From contig DHZH01000001.1 of NCBI GenBank assembly GCA_002414385.1, positions 124,431 to 188,430 of the forward strand: 64,000 nt of DNA, in the 5' to 3' direction. The position numbers were made by a program, and so were the translations under genes. This stretch comes from Gammaproteobacteria bacterium UBA5109. Its GTDB lineage: Bacteria; Pseudomonadota; Gammaproteobacteria; Pseudomonadales; Pseudohongiellaceae. Shown in pieces: positions 50,362 through 59,338 of the stretch. How positions within the stretch are numbered: the first letter of the stretch is position 1; the number at the start of each line of letters is the position of its first letter. The notes below the pieces were generated by a model, which worked only from the letters and a program-made list of their open reading frames with translations, did not search any database and was not told the DNA's origin.

Positions 50362-52692
50362 ATGGAAAGTAACGTAGCTGCAGACAAACAAAATGTGAAC
50401 GCCGAGGGCGAAGATACTCAGAAAGCCGATAAGGCTTCTGAGGATAATTTCGTCCGCAGTCTGGCGACCATCCATAAAAACCTGAAGTTTTCCAAAAATC
50501 TCAAGAAGTCCATGAAACAGATAGAGGGCACTATCCTTGATCTGTTCAATGCCAAGCTGTTTACCATTTATCAGAGTGTCGATAACGGCAAGGAAATTGT
50601 CGCCAGTTTCAAGGGGGGCATCGGTTCTGATGAAGGGCAGGATATTGAAATTCGGGTGCCTTTCAGCCCGACTTCGCTGGCTGGCTATGTCGCACTGAGC
50701 CAGCGTCCGATTCTGGTCAAGGATGTCTATGACAGCCAGTCACTGGAAGATATCCATCCGCGATTGCAGTGGGACAAAAGGTTCAGTGAGTCGCAGGGCC
50801 TGTTTTTCAAATCCATGCTGGTCGTACCGATCAAGGATGACATTCTGCTCGGGGTTATCCAGTTAATAAACCTCAAGGAAGATGAGCCATTTACCAAGGA
50901 CGACCTCAAGCATGCCACCATGTTTGCCAACCTGCTGGCCAAACAGTTTCGCTCGGAATTCCAGAGTACCCAGGGTCCTTATGACTACCTGGTCCAGCAG
51001 GGCAAATTAAGCTCCAAAGACCTGGATGACATAGAAAAGGGTGTTTCCCTTTATGGCGGTACTATCACCAAAATGCTCATGGAAGACTACAAGATTGAAG
51101 CTGATGAGATTGGCAAGTCTCTGGAACTCTATTACCGGGTTCCCTACATGAAATATGATTCGGAACTGACCCTGCCAACTGACCTGATGGAGAATATCGG
51201 CTCTTCCTATTTGCGTAATAACCTCTGGCTCCCTGTTTCCGGCAGCAAGGAGGAAGTTGTCATCCTGCTGAGCAACCCCAGTGACTATCAGAAAATCATG
51301 GAAATTCAGGGTATTCTCAATGCCCGTAACTATATTTTCCGGGTTGGTCTGCCTGAACATATCCTCATGTACCTTGGCGGTTCGGTTGAGGAGGAGGATG
51401 ATGTTGAGGGCTTCGATGACGTATTCAAGAATCTCGAAGGCGAAACCGGCATTGAGATCGATGATGAGGAGGAGGATGGCGATGATGAAAGTGCTGCTGA
51501 AACCTCCGGCATTATTCAGCTGGTAAACCGGATCATTATTGAAAGTGACAAACTCGGTGGTTCGGATATCCATATCGAACCCAGTAAAGACAAGAATCCC
51601 GGAATCGTCCGGGTCCGTGTCGATGGTATCTGCCGGGAACTGCTCAAGGTGCCGGCGGAACATACTAGCGCACTGATTGCCCGTATCAAGGTTATTTCCC
51701 GGCTGGATATTTCTGAACGCCGCCTGCCACAGGACGGTAAATGCAAGCTGAAAATACGCGGTCGTACGCTGGAGCTTCGTGTCGCCACGGTCCCGACCGT
51801 CAATGGTGAGAGTGCAGTAATGCGTCTTCTGGCGGCTGGCAGTGCGCTACCGCTGGAAAAACTGAACCTGAGCAAACGTAACTACGACAATGTCATTCAT
51901 CTGTCAAAGCATCCACACGGGCTGTTACTGGTAGTTGGACCTACAGGCTCCGGTAAGACCACGACCCTGCATGCCGTCCTTGGTTACATCAACGAGCCGG
52001 AAACCAAAATCTGGACCGCAGAAGATCCGGTGGAGATTACCCAGCCGGGTCTGCAACAGGTGCAGATGCAGCCCAAGATCGGATTTACCTTTGCCGCGGC
52101 CATGCGTGCCTTCCTGCGTGCTGACCCGGATGTGATCCTGATTGGTGAGATGCGTGACCATGAAACAGCCCATATTGGCATCGAGGCTTCCCTGACAGGT
52201 CACCTGGTCTTGTCCACTCTGCATACCAACTCTGCTCCGGAAACCATTACCCGCCTACTGGACCTTGGTCTGGACCCGGTCAACTTTTCCGATGCCTTGC
52301 TTGGCGTTCTGGCCCAGCGTCTGATGCGAACGCTTTGTTCGGACTGCAAAGAGCCCTACAAACCGGATGAAAAAGAACTCAACCATCTGATTGACCAGTA
52401 TGGCCGGGAGCAGTTCATGGAGCTGGAAATCAACACTGACGAAGTTGAGCTGATGCGTGCCGTCGGCTGTGAAAAATGTGGTGATACCGGCTATCGGGGT
52501 CGAACCGGTGTGCACGAACTTCTGGTCGGCACCCATGAACTGCAAAACATGATTTACAAGAAAGCCGATCTGGAAGATTTGAAAAATCAGGCCATCAAGG
52601 ATGGCATGCGAACCCTGAAACAGGATGGTATCGAAAAAATCTTTATGGGCCTGACTGATTACGAGCAGTTATTGCGTATTGTCGCCGAATAA
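50362..52692 (+). CDS. GspE/PilB-type ATPase with GAF domain
   Basis: The 776-residue protein has a GAF domain (about residues 45-190: LFTIYQSVDNGKEIVASF, PILVKDVYD, MLVVPIKDDILLGVIQLIN), a MshEN-like N-domain (about 200-330) and an acidic linker (EEEDDVEGFDD, IDDEEEDGDD). The secretion ATPase core has Walker A GPTGSGKTTT (about 526-534), an Asp box with EDPVEI, GEMRDHETAHIG and a zinc tetrad CSDCKEPY...CEKCGDTGYRGR. It would power type II secretion or type IV pilus assembly. No other pil or gsp genes are next to it. GAF suggests control by a small ligand, perhaps a cyclic nucleotide; MshEN domains can bind c-di-GMP. Confidence 0.9.
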   Translation: MESNVAADKQNVNAEGEDTQKADKASEDNFVRSLATIHKNLKFSKNLKKSMKQIEGTILDLFNAKLFTIYQSVDNGKEIVASFKGGIGSDEGQDIEIRVPFSPTSLAGYVALSQRPILVKDVYDSQSLEDIHPRLQWDKRFSESQGLFFKSMLVVPIKDDILLGVIQLINLKEDEPFTKDDLKHATMFANLLAKQFRSEFQSTQGPYDYLVQQGKLSSKDLDDIEKGVSLYGGTITKMLMEDYKIEADEIGKSLELYYRVPYMKYDSELTLPTDLMENIGSSYLRNNLWLPVSGSKEEVVILLSNPSDYQKIMEIQGILNARNYIFRVGLPEHILMYLGGSVEEEDDVEGFDDVFKNLEGETGIEIDDEEEDGDDESAAETSGIIQLVNRIIIESDKLGGSDIHIEPSKDKNPGIVRVRVDGICRELLKVPAEHTSALIARIKVISRLDISERRLPQDGKCKLKIRGRTLELRVATVPTVNGESAVMRLLAAGSALPLEKLNLSKRNYDNVIHLSKHPHGLLLVVGPTGSGKTTTLHAVLGYINEPETKIWTAEDPVEITQPGLQQVQMQPKIGFTFAAAMRAFLRADPDVILIGEMRDHETAHIGIEASLTGHLVLSTLHTNSAPETITRLLDLGLDPVNFSDALLGVLAQRLMRTLCSDCKEPYKPDEKELNHLIDQYGREQFMELEINTDEVELMRAVGCEKCGDTGYRGRTGVHELLVGTHELQNMIYKKADLEDLKNQAIKDGMRTLKQDGIEKIFMGLTDYEQLLRIVAE

Positions 52693-53158
52693 GCCCGCCA
52701 GTAATTGACCTGAAATAGCCTTTAAATACCGGCTTTTTAAAACTTTAACTAATATTAACATTGCATATAGTGCGGTTTTTTATGCACAAATCGCGCTCAG
52801 TTTTTAAAAATCCCGTAAATATAAGGCTATTTACGTATCCAAAAGCGCTTTAAATCTAACTTACTGAATATAAAAGAAAAATAATTGGTTAATTTTTAAC
52901 CATTCTAAGTTTGAGTAAGGGTTTTTCGCCACTGGAAGAGTTTTGCCGGACCTTATTCACAAACTTATCCACAGAACTTGTGGAGAAAAAGATTTTATAA
53001 AGATCGGTGCTCTGCCGAATTCCAATATTGTGAAATTTTCTGCCTGTCCCGGGCGAAATTTTTCAATTAGGCATGGAGCTGGGGAATTCTCCGGTGCTAT
53101 ACTCAGGGCTGAGTTGCACCTTTCCTCTTCGGTGCAATCCGTATTTTGAATGTTGTGA
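52693..53158. other. AT-rich gap with a DnaA-box cluster
   Basis: These 466 bp hold no gene. The left part is AT-rich and includes a GGTTAA-TTT-TTAACC palindrome at 52887-52901. The right part has the DnaA-like boxes at 52953-52987. No replication gene is nearby. Confidence 0.5.
52953..52987. promoter_or_regulatory. DnaA-box cluster
   Basis: TTATTCACA (52953-52961), TTATCCACA (52965-52973, perfect consensus) and TGTGGAGAA on the plus strand (52979-52987, one mismatch to a reverse box) are spaced 12 and 14 bp apart. This could bind DnaA to regulate nearby genes or titrate it. Confidence 0.55.
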
Positions 53159-53794
53159 ATGATAGAACTGAATCAAAACATTCCCTTTCTCTGGCGCCTT
53201 AGTGACGATAGCGGTGACGGCTTTTGCATGGTTACCATGGTCGTGCCATTCAATCAGGGTGAAAAGCGTCTGGAGCACATCATCGAAACTGATGTGCTGA
53301 GTTTTGCCAGTGATGCAGAGCAGGCAGAAAGTGAAGAAACCCTGGAATGGAACGAAGAAGACATCAGTCTGTTTCTGAAGCTGATTTCCAATCAGCAACG
53401 ATCCGGACAGTTGCCTTCGGGTGAAAGTGTGCGAGTTGATTTGAGCGATCCGGACACCATCGAAATTGTCCAGATTGTCGCTGCAGCAGGTTTCGGTCTG
53501 GTGCAATCCGGCGAACAGGTATTGGCACAAAACAGCGGCACTGAGCAGGTTTTTGCCAATCTTGACCTGGGGACAGAAGTCAGTCTGAAAACCCTGAACG
53601 GCTTCAAGCGCGGGATTATTGTCGATTCCCAGGATGACGATGTGGTTTGTGTGGTACTGGATGAAATTGTTATACGGGTGGATGGCGAGTTCATCGAAAT
53701 CTGTCCGCATGATGTACTTATGGTGAAGCGCCATCAGGTATTACATCCCATGTATTCCAGTGAAACCCCCAGCGGCCAGGATATCCTGCATTAG
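53159..53794 (+). CDS. Unknown protein, acidic
   Basis: The 211-residue protein has no recognised motif. It is acidic with beta-rich segments (FCMVTMVVPF, VVCVVLDEIVIRVDGEFIEI), a central helical region and no signal or membrane segment. It follows the DnaA-box cluster and precedes prfC by 53 bp on the same strand; the two may be cotranscribed. Function unknown. Confidence 0.6.
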   Translation: MIELNQNIPFLWRLSDDSGDGFCMVTMVVPFNQGEKRLEHIIETDVLSFASDAEQAESEETLEWNEEDISLFLKLISNQQRSGQLPSGESVRVDLSDPDTIEIVQIVAAAGFGLVQSGEQVLAQNSGTEQVFANLDLGTEVSLKTLNGFKRGIIVDSQDDDVVCVVLDEIVIRVDGEFIEICPHDVLMVKRHQVLHPMYSSETPSGQDILH

Positions 53795-53847
53795 CATGAC
53801 TGCCCGGTTCCAATCCCGCTTCTCCTGACTTAATTTCTGGACAGACT

Positions 53848-55428
53848 ATGACTGAATTAAAAGGCGAAGTCGCCAAACGGCGCACCTTTGCGATTATTTC
53901 ACACCCCGATGCCGGTAAAACCACCATTACCGAGAAGCTGCTGCTGTACGGCAGAGTGATTCAGAAAGCCGGTACGGTAAAAAGTCGAAAATCCGACCGT
54001 CATGCGACCTCGGACTGGATGAGTATGGAAAAGGAAAGGGGTATCTCGGTGACCTCCTCGGTAATGCAGTTTCCTTACCGCGAAAGGGTGGTGAATTTAC
54101 TTGATACTCCGGGGCACGAGGATTTTTCCGAGGATACCTACCGTACCCTGACGGCCGTGGATTCGGTATTGATGGTGATTGACGGAGCCAAAGGCGTGGA
54201 AGCACGCACCATCAAACTGATGGAAGTCTGCCGGCTGCGTGATACGCCGATTTTTACCTTTATCAATAAGATGGACCGTGATATCAGGGACCCGATTGAC
54301 CTGCTCGATGAGGTTGAGAACATTCTCAAGATTGAATGTGCCCCGATCTACTGGCCACTGGGCATGGGTAAATCCTTCAAGGGTATCTATAACATTTATA
54401 CCGACACCATACACTGTTTCCGTCACGGTCAGGAAAGTGAAATCAGGCAAGTGGAAAAAATTCAGGGGCTCGACAGCAAGGAAGCCAGTGACTATCTGGG
54501 CGTGTATGTCGAGGATTTCCGTGCCGAAATTGAACTGGTCAAAGGCGCCAGTCATGAGTTTGATCTTGAAGCCTGTCTGGCAGGGAAGCAGACGCCGGTA
54601 TTTTTTGGTTCGGCACTGAGCAATTTCGGGGTTGAAGAAATGCTGGATGATTTCGTGCAGTGGGCACCGGCTCCGCTGAACCGGGAGACCGAGAATAAAA
54701 CCATTGATGCCTACGATAAATCCTTCAGCGGATTTGTGTTCAAGATACAGGCCAATATGGACCCCAAACATCGAGACCGCATTGCTTTTCTGCGTATCTG
54801 CTCAGGGGCTTATGACAGAGGCATGAAAATCAGGCATGTCAGAATCGGCAAGGATATCCGCATCAGTGATGCCGTGACGTTTATAGCCGGGGAAAGGGAA
54901 CAGGTTGAGCATGCCGTTTCCGGAGACATACTTGGCCTGCACAATCATGGCACCATTCAGATCGGTGATACCTTTACCATAGGTGAAGACATGCAGTTCA
55001 CCGGTATCCCGCATTTTGCCCCAGAGCTCTACAAGCGTATTCGCCTGAAAGACCCGCTACGCCTAAAGCAATTACAGAAAGGCCTGAAACAGCTCTCAGA
55101 GGAAGGCTCAACCCAGGTATTCATGCCGCTGGCAAATAATGATCTGATCGTTGGCGCTGTCGGTGTGTTGCAGTTTGATGTTGTGGCTTACCGCCTGCAG
55201 GATGAATACAAGGTGGACTGTGTTTATGAGCCAGTGAATATATACACCGCACGCTGGGTAAGCAGTGAATCCTCAGCGAAACTCGATGAATTCAGACGCA
55301 AGGCCGAAGGCAATCTGGCGCTGGATGGCGGTGGTTATCTGACTTATCTGGCACCAACCCGGGTCAATCTGAGTCTGACCGAAGAACGCTGGCCGGATAT
55401 CGAATTCCACGCTACACGTGAACACTGA
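53848..55428 (+). CDS. prfC: Peptide chain release factor 3
   Basis: The 526-residue GTPase has G1 HPDAGKTTITEKLLLYG, G2 with switch segment SDWMSMEKERGISVTSSV, G3 DTPGHEDFSED and G4 NKMDRD. Domain II and the C-terminal part match RF3 (REQVEHAVSGDILGLHNHGTIQIGDT). RF3 removes RF1 and RF2 from the ribosome after termination. The length is normal. Confidence 0.97.
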   Translation: MTELKGEVAKRRTFAIISHPDAGKTTITEKLLLYGRVIQKAGTVKSRKSDRHATSDWMSMEKERGISVTSSVMQFPYRERVVNLLDTPGHEDFSEDTYRTLTAVDSVLMVIDGAKGVEARTIKLMEVCRLRDTPIFTFINKMDRDIRDPIDLLDEVENILKIECAPIYWPLGMGKSFKGIYNIYTDTIHCFRHGQESEIRQVEKIQGLDSKEASDYLGVYVEDFRAEIELVKGASHEFDLEACLAGKQTPVFFGSALSNFGVEEMLDDFVQWAPAPLNRETENKTIDAYDKSFSGFVFKIQANMDPKHRDRIAFLRICSGAYDRGMKIRHVRIGKDIRISDAVTFIAGEREQVEHAVSGDILGLHNHGTIQIGDTFTIGEDMQFTGIPHFAPELYKRIRLKDPLRLKQLQKGLKQLSEEGSTQVFMPLANNDLIVGAVGVLQFDVVAYRLQDEYKVDCVYEPVNIYTARWVSSESSAKLDEFRRKAEGNLALDGGGYLTYLAPTRVNLSLTEERWPDIEFHATREH

Positions 55429-55434
55429 TTGCTC

Positions 55435-56265
55435 TTACAGGGCGTCTATAAAACGCCAGCCTTCTTCAAGGCGCTGCTGCAGTCTGCTGCGCGAATCTCC
55501 CAGGCCGCAGATAACCCGCTCCTGCTGACTGCATGCTTCGATAATGGTCGAATAGGCTTCCAGAACTTCGGGATGATAGCCTTCCGGAGGATTGGGACCA
55601 AGACCAAGATCAATGGCCAGATCACCCGGCACGATAAATACGGCACTGACAGGTGCCTGCAGAATTTCCTCAATATTTTCCACGCCCCGTTGCGATTCCA
55701 CCATGGCCACGGCGAAGAGCTCACCTTGCGGGTTCAGGGGCCAGACGTCGGCGCGACGATAATATTCCCTGCTGTCATCTATGCCCCATAAACGCATGGC
55801 CCTGTCGGGACCCCATCCACGAATACCACGCGGTTCTGGTTGCGCTGAATCACGTGGCGGGGGATAGCGCATGGCCTGCACGAACCTTTCTGCATCCTCC
55901 CGGGTTTCAACGTGTGGGAGAAGAATGCCGAAAACTCCCTGGTCCAGCACCTGTTTGATGGCCCAGGCGAAATCTTCATCACCATTGTGGGGAATTCTTA
56001 CCAGAGGGGTCTGGCTGATTCGACCGTCGGCATCGCGTTGCAGTCCGCTCAGCACCGATTCCAGACTCCGGGCGGAATAGGGGGCATGCTCCATATCGAT
56101 CAGTTGCCACTCAGTATCTGCCAGGGCCGGCCGACCTTCCTCAAGCGCCTCAATGATTTTATTCAGGCGTTGGGGTTCCTGGGCAGAGACAGTGTTTGTC
56201 AGCACTAACAGGGCCAGCCAAAGATTGAGAAATCCTCCTGTTCTGATTATCACTTGCATATTCAA
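55435..56265 (-). CDS. Exported HpcH/HpaI aldolase-like protein
   Basis: The 276-residue protein belongs to the HpcH/HpaI family (class II pyruvate aldolases): WQLIDMEHAP, TPLVRIPHN, GVFGILLPHVET, RGWGP, AVAMVESQRGVENIEEIL and VFIVPGDLAIDLGLG are typical. The metal-binding Glu in MVES and Asp in GDLAIDL are present. It starts with a signal peptide (LWLALLVLTNTVSAQ), while the usual family members are cytosolic, so it may be periplasmic. The substrate is unknown. It is convergent with prfC (6 bases apart). Confidence 0.8.
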   Translation of the reverse strand: MNMQVIIRTGGFLNLWLALLVLTNTVSAQEPQRLNKIIEALEEGRPALADTEWQLIDMEHAPYSARSLESVLSGLQRDADGRISQTPLVRIPHNGDEDFAWAIKQVLDQGVFGILLPHVETREDAERFVQAMRYPPPRDSAQPEPRGIRGWGPDRAMRLWGIDDSREYYRRADVWPLNPQGELFAVAMVESQRGVENIEEILQAPVSAVFIVPGDLAIDLGLGPNPPEGYHPEVLEAYSTIIEACSQQERVICGLGDSRSRLQQRLEEGWRFIDAL

Positions 56266-56279
56266 AAACCGTTTACTGT

Positions 56280-57416
56280 TTAATTTTCTTCATCGAGTTT
56301 CGGGCTTAGCGACAGGCCGCCGGATGCTTCATCATCAGAAACACCTTCACCTCTTTCACTTTCAGCCAGTGAGATTTTCAGGCGCAGGTTATTTTCTGAA
56401 TCGGCATTTTTCAGGGCGTCTTCCAGTGAAATACGCCCGGCTTGATAAAGCTCAAAAAGAGCTGAATCAAAGGTTCTCATGCCAATCCCTTCGGATTTTT
56501 CCATGACTTCCTTGATTTCCTCGACCTTGCCGTTTTTGATCAGATCAGCCACCCGAGGTGTCCCCAGCAGGATTTCAATGGCCGCGGCACGTTTGCCGTC
56601 AACTGTTTTCACCAGTCGTTGTGATACAAATCCACGCAGGTTAAGTGACAGGTCCAGATACAGCTGTTTGTGACGCTCTTCCGGAAAGAAGTTGATGATA
56701 CGGTCCAGCGCCTGGTTGGCATTATTGGCATGCAGGGTGGAAAGACAGAGGTGACCGGTTTCGGCAAAAGCCAGGGCATGCTCCATGGTTTCCATGCTCC
56801 TGATCTCCCCGATCAGAATCACATCGGGAGCCTGTCGCAGAGTGTTTTTCAGGGCTTCTTCGTATGACAGGGTATCGACCCCGACTTCACGCTGGTTAAC
56901 GATGGACTTTTTATGCGGATGAATAAATTCCACCGGGTCTTCAATCGTGATGATATGCCCTTCGGTGTTCTGGTTCCGATAATCAATCAGGGAGGCCAGG
57001 GAAGTTGATTTACCGGAGCCGGTACCGCCGACAAACAGAATCAGGCCGTTTTTGTTCATCATCAGTTTCGGCAGGACTTCCGGCAGGCCCAGGTCACGAT
57101 AATCCGGCAGGTCAGTTGCGATACTTCGACAAACCAGGCCGACTTCATTGCGCTGTACAAAGATATTGACCCGGAAACGGCCGATTCCTTCTTCCATCAG
57201 TGCCAGATTCATCTCCAGCTTTTCTTCAAATTCGGCGCGCTGATCTTCATTCATTACCTGATTGGCAATTTTGCGGGTATATCCTGAGGGCAGAACTTTG
57301 TCGGTCATTGCTATCAGACGCCCGTGAGCTTTCATGCTGGGCGGTGCACCGGTAGACAAAAACAGGTCCGAGCCTTCTTTATCGACCATGACTTTTAATA
57401 AATCTTTTAATTCCAT
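56280..57416 (-). CDS. pilU: Twitching-motility ATPase PilU
   Basis: The 378-residue ATPase has the PilT/PilU start LLKVMVDKEGSDLFLSTGAPPSMK, Walker A GGTGSGKST (about 130-138), an Asp box in TIEDPVEFIHPHKKSIVNQREVG, Walker B LIGEIRSMETMEHA and a His box LSTLHANNANQ. The ESEN-like C-terminal tail is PilU-like. It works with PilT to retract type IV pili. PilT itself is not in the window. Confidence 0.93.
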   Translation of the reverse strand: MELKDLLKVMVDKEGSDLFLSTGAPPSMKAHGRLIAMTDKVLPSGYTRKIANQVMNEDQRAEFEEKLEMNLALMEEGIGRFRVNIFVQRNEVGLVCRSIATDLPDYRDLGLPEVLPKLMMNKNGLILFVGGTGSGKSTSLASLIDYRNQNTEGHIITIEDPVEFIHPHKKSIVNQREVGVDTLSYEEALKNTLRQAPDVILIGEIRSMETMEHALAFAETGHLCLSTLHANNANQALDRIINFFPEERHKQLYLDLSLNLRGFVSQRLVKTVDGKRAAAIEILLGTPRVADLIKNGKVEEIKEVMEKSEGIGMRTFDSALFELYQAGRISLEDALKNADSENNLRLKISLAESERGEGVSDDEASGGLSLSPKLDEEN

Positions 57417-57457
57417 CGGGGGTCTCCTGTAACTGTAGGGTACTAACAGACCCTGAG

Positions 57458-58468
57458 CTAGAAACGTCTGTCGGTGTACCAGTGAACTTCGCTGCTGGTT
57501 TTATGGATGTCATTTTCCACACCCAGAGTCAGGGCAAACATGGCCATGCGAATTACCACCCCGTTATCTGCCTGACGAAATATTGCCAGACTTGGGTGCT
57601 GATTTAAATCATTATCCAGTTCGTTGGCCTCGGCACGGGAATCTCTGGGTAAAGGATGCATGATCACGGTATTGGGCTGGCAATGCGCGGTATAGATTGA
57701 CTGATTGAGGCGAAAACGGCCACGATAAATATTGGCTTCTTCCTGGGAACTGAAGCGTTCTTCCTGAATGCGGGTCAGATAAACCGTATGTTTGTCATGC
57801 AGGGCTGTTTCCATGTCTTCGGTCTCGATAACTTTATGACCGGCCTGACGCAAGTCTTCAACAATAAGTTCGGGCATTTTCAGTTCACCCGGTGAGACCA
57901 GGGTGAAGGAAATGTTCTTGTACAGTTTCAGCAATTTACACAGGGAATGGACGGTTCGGCCGAACTTAAGGTCACCGACCATGGCAATGTTAAGGCCATC
58001 AAAGCCCTGATTGATCTTGAGTTCTTTTTTGATGGTGTATAGATCAAGTAGTGCCTGGGACGGATGTTCAGCAGAACCATCACCGGCATTGATTACCGGA
58101 ACGCGACTGGCGCGGGAAAATTCCTCCACCGAGCCATTCATGGGATGGCGCATGGCGATAATGTCACTGTAGCCACTGATGACTCTTGCGGTATCGTAAA
58201 GTGACTCACCCTTGGCAAGGGCACTGGCTTTGATGGCAGTAGTCTCCCTGACCTGTCCACCAAGCAAATTGAAAGCGCAGCCAAAACTGATGCGGGTACG
58301 TGTGCTGGGTTCAAAAAACAATGCGCCCAGGATGGCACCTTCCAGAACCCGGGTTTTCAGTTCCCTCTGGGCATAGGGTTGCATCTGGTCGGCGACTGAA
58401 AACAGGGTCTCAACATCATTGGTGTCAAACTGGTCTATGGAGAGGATATGGGAACCCAGAAAATTCAT
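57458..58468 (-). CDS. pyrB: Aspartate carbamoyltransferase
   Basis: The 336-residue protein has FFEPSTRTRISF (carbamoyl-phosphate site), the KGESLYDT loop, AEHPSQALLDLYTI and HPLPRDSRAEANELD, all standard for ATCase. It catalyses the first step unique to pyrimidine synthesis. No pyrC or pyrI gene follows. Its upstream region has no attenuator that I can see. Confidence 0.94.
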   Translation of the reverse strand: MNFLGSHILSIDQFDTNDVETLFSVADQMQPYAQRELKTRVLEGAILGALFFEPSTRTRISFGCAFNLLGGQVRETTAIKASALAKGESLYDTARVISGYSDIIAMRHPMNGSVEEFSRASRVPVINAGDGSAEHPSQALLDLYTIKKELKINQGFDGLNIAMVGDLKFGRTVHSLCKLLKLYKNISFTLVSPGELKMPELIVEDLRQAGHKVIETEDMETALHDKHTVYLTRIQEERFSSQEEANIYRGRFRLNQSIYTAHCQPNTVIMHPLPRDSRAEANELDNDLNQHPSLAIFRQADNGVVIRMAMFALTLGVENDIHKTSSEVHWYTDRRF

Positions 58469-58571
58469 GCACTGATAGTCGCTGCGCTGTTGCTTTATGA
58501 GCGCTGATATTACTACTAACAGCCTTTAATTGAAATTGATGGCGAGGTGTCAGGCGGGCTGAGTGATGAAA

Positions 58572-59153
58572 TCAGCGCGACAAGCCATCCAGATAGGTAT
58601 TGGCCAGGTGCTTCACCATGTTTTCCGGCCGGGTTTCGCCCAGAAAGGGCAGTTTACCCTGTACATAAAGTGTACAGATACCGTGGATATAGACCCACAG
58701 ATACTTGGCCGCTTTTTGTGCCCGGGCTTTATTGCCAACAGAGGAATGAATAGTATCGGCAAACAGTGAAAAGTGGCGCCTGTATTTTTGCATATACCAG
58801 TCCGGGGCTTTCTGCGGGGATAATTTCTGTGCGTACAGAAAGGATGAAAAGTTGGGATGTTCGGTCACCAGGTGAACATATTTTGTAATATGGTAGTTGA
58901 GTCTGTTTTTCTTTTTCCCAAGCTCATTTTCGATGACCTGGTAAAAGTCATCAAGCATCCTCCCGGCCACGTGGTAGCGCAAATCATTCATACTGCCGAA
59001 GAGATAGTAAATAGTGCCGACGGTATAGCCCATTTCCCTGGCGATATCCCGGGCCTTGAAAGCATCATTGCCATTTTTCGCGATCAGCTTGAGGGAATTT
59101 GTAATCGCCAGTTCCCTGAGTTCCTGATTGTTGTGATCCGACCTTCTGGCCAT
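58572..59153 (-). CDS. TetR-family transcriptional regulator
   Basis: The 193-residue protein has a TetR HTH (NNQELRELAITNSLKLIAKNGNDAFKARDIAREMGYTVGTIYYLFGSMNDL) and an all-helical ligand-binding domain (WHG-type TetR_C). No target is adjacent; it lies alone between pyrB and the exonuclease gene. Confidence 0.9.
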   Translation of the reverse strand: MARRSDHNNQELRELAITNSLKLIAKNGNDAFKARDIAREMGYTVGTIYYLFGSMNDLRYHVAGRMLDDFYQVIENELGKKKNRLNYHITKYVHLVTEHPNFSSFLYAQKLSPQKAPDWYMQKYRRHFSLFADTIHSSVGNKARAQKAAKYLWVYIHGICTLYVQGKLPFLGETRPENMVKHLANTYLDGLSR

Positions 59154-59338
59154 CTTGCCTCCCTGCTGTCGTTGCTATGTCGTATATCTGTCTTGCATTG
59201 ATAATTTCACAATAATTATTGAAGGTCTGGAAGTCTAATGTATTCATTCAATTGAAAGCCATATAATGGACACTTCAGGATGGAATAAAGTGTTAACCGG
59301 GTCACAGCCGTGATATCCGAAAAGAAAGGGAGGCTGGA

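Noticed and set aside
52693..53158. Replication origin
   Set aside because: There are only three DnaA boxes and no dnaA, gyrB or mnmG nearby.
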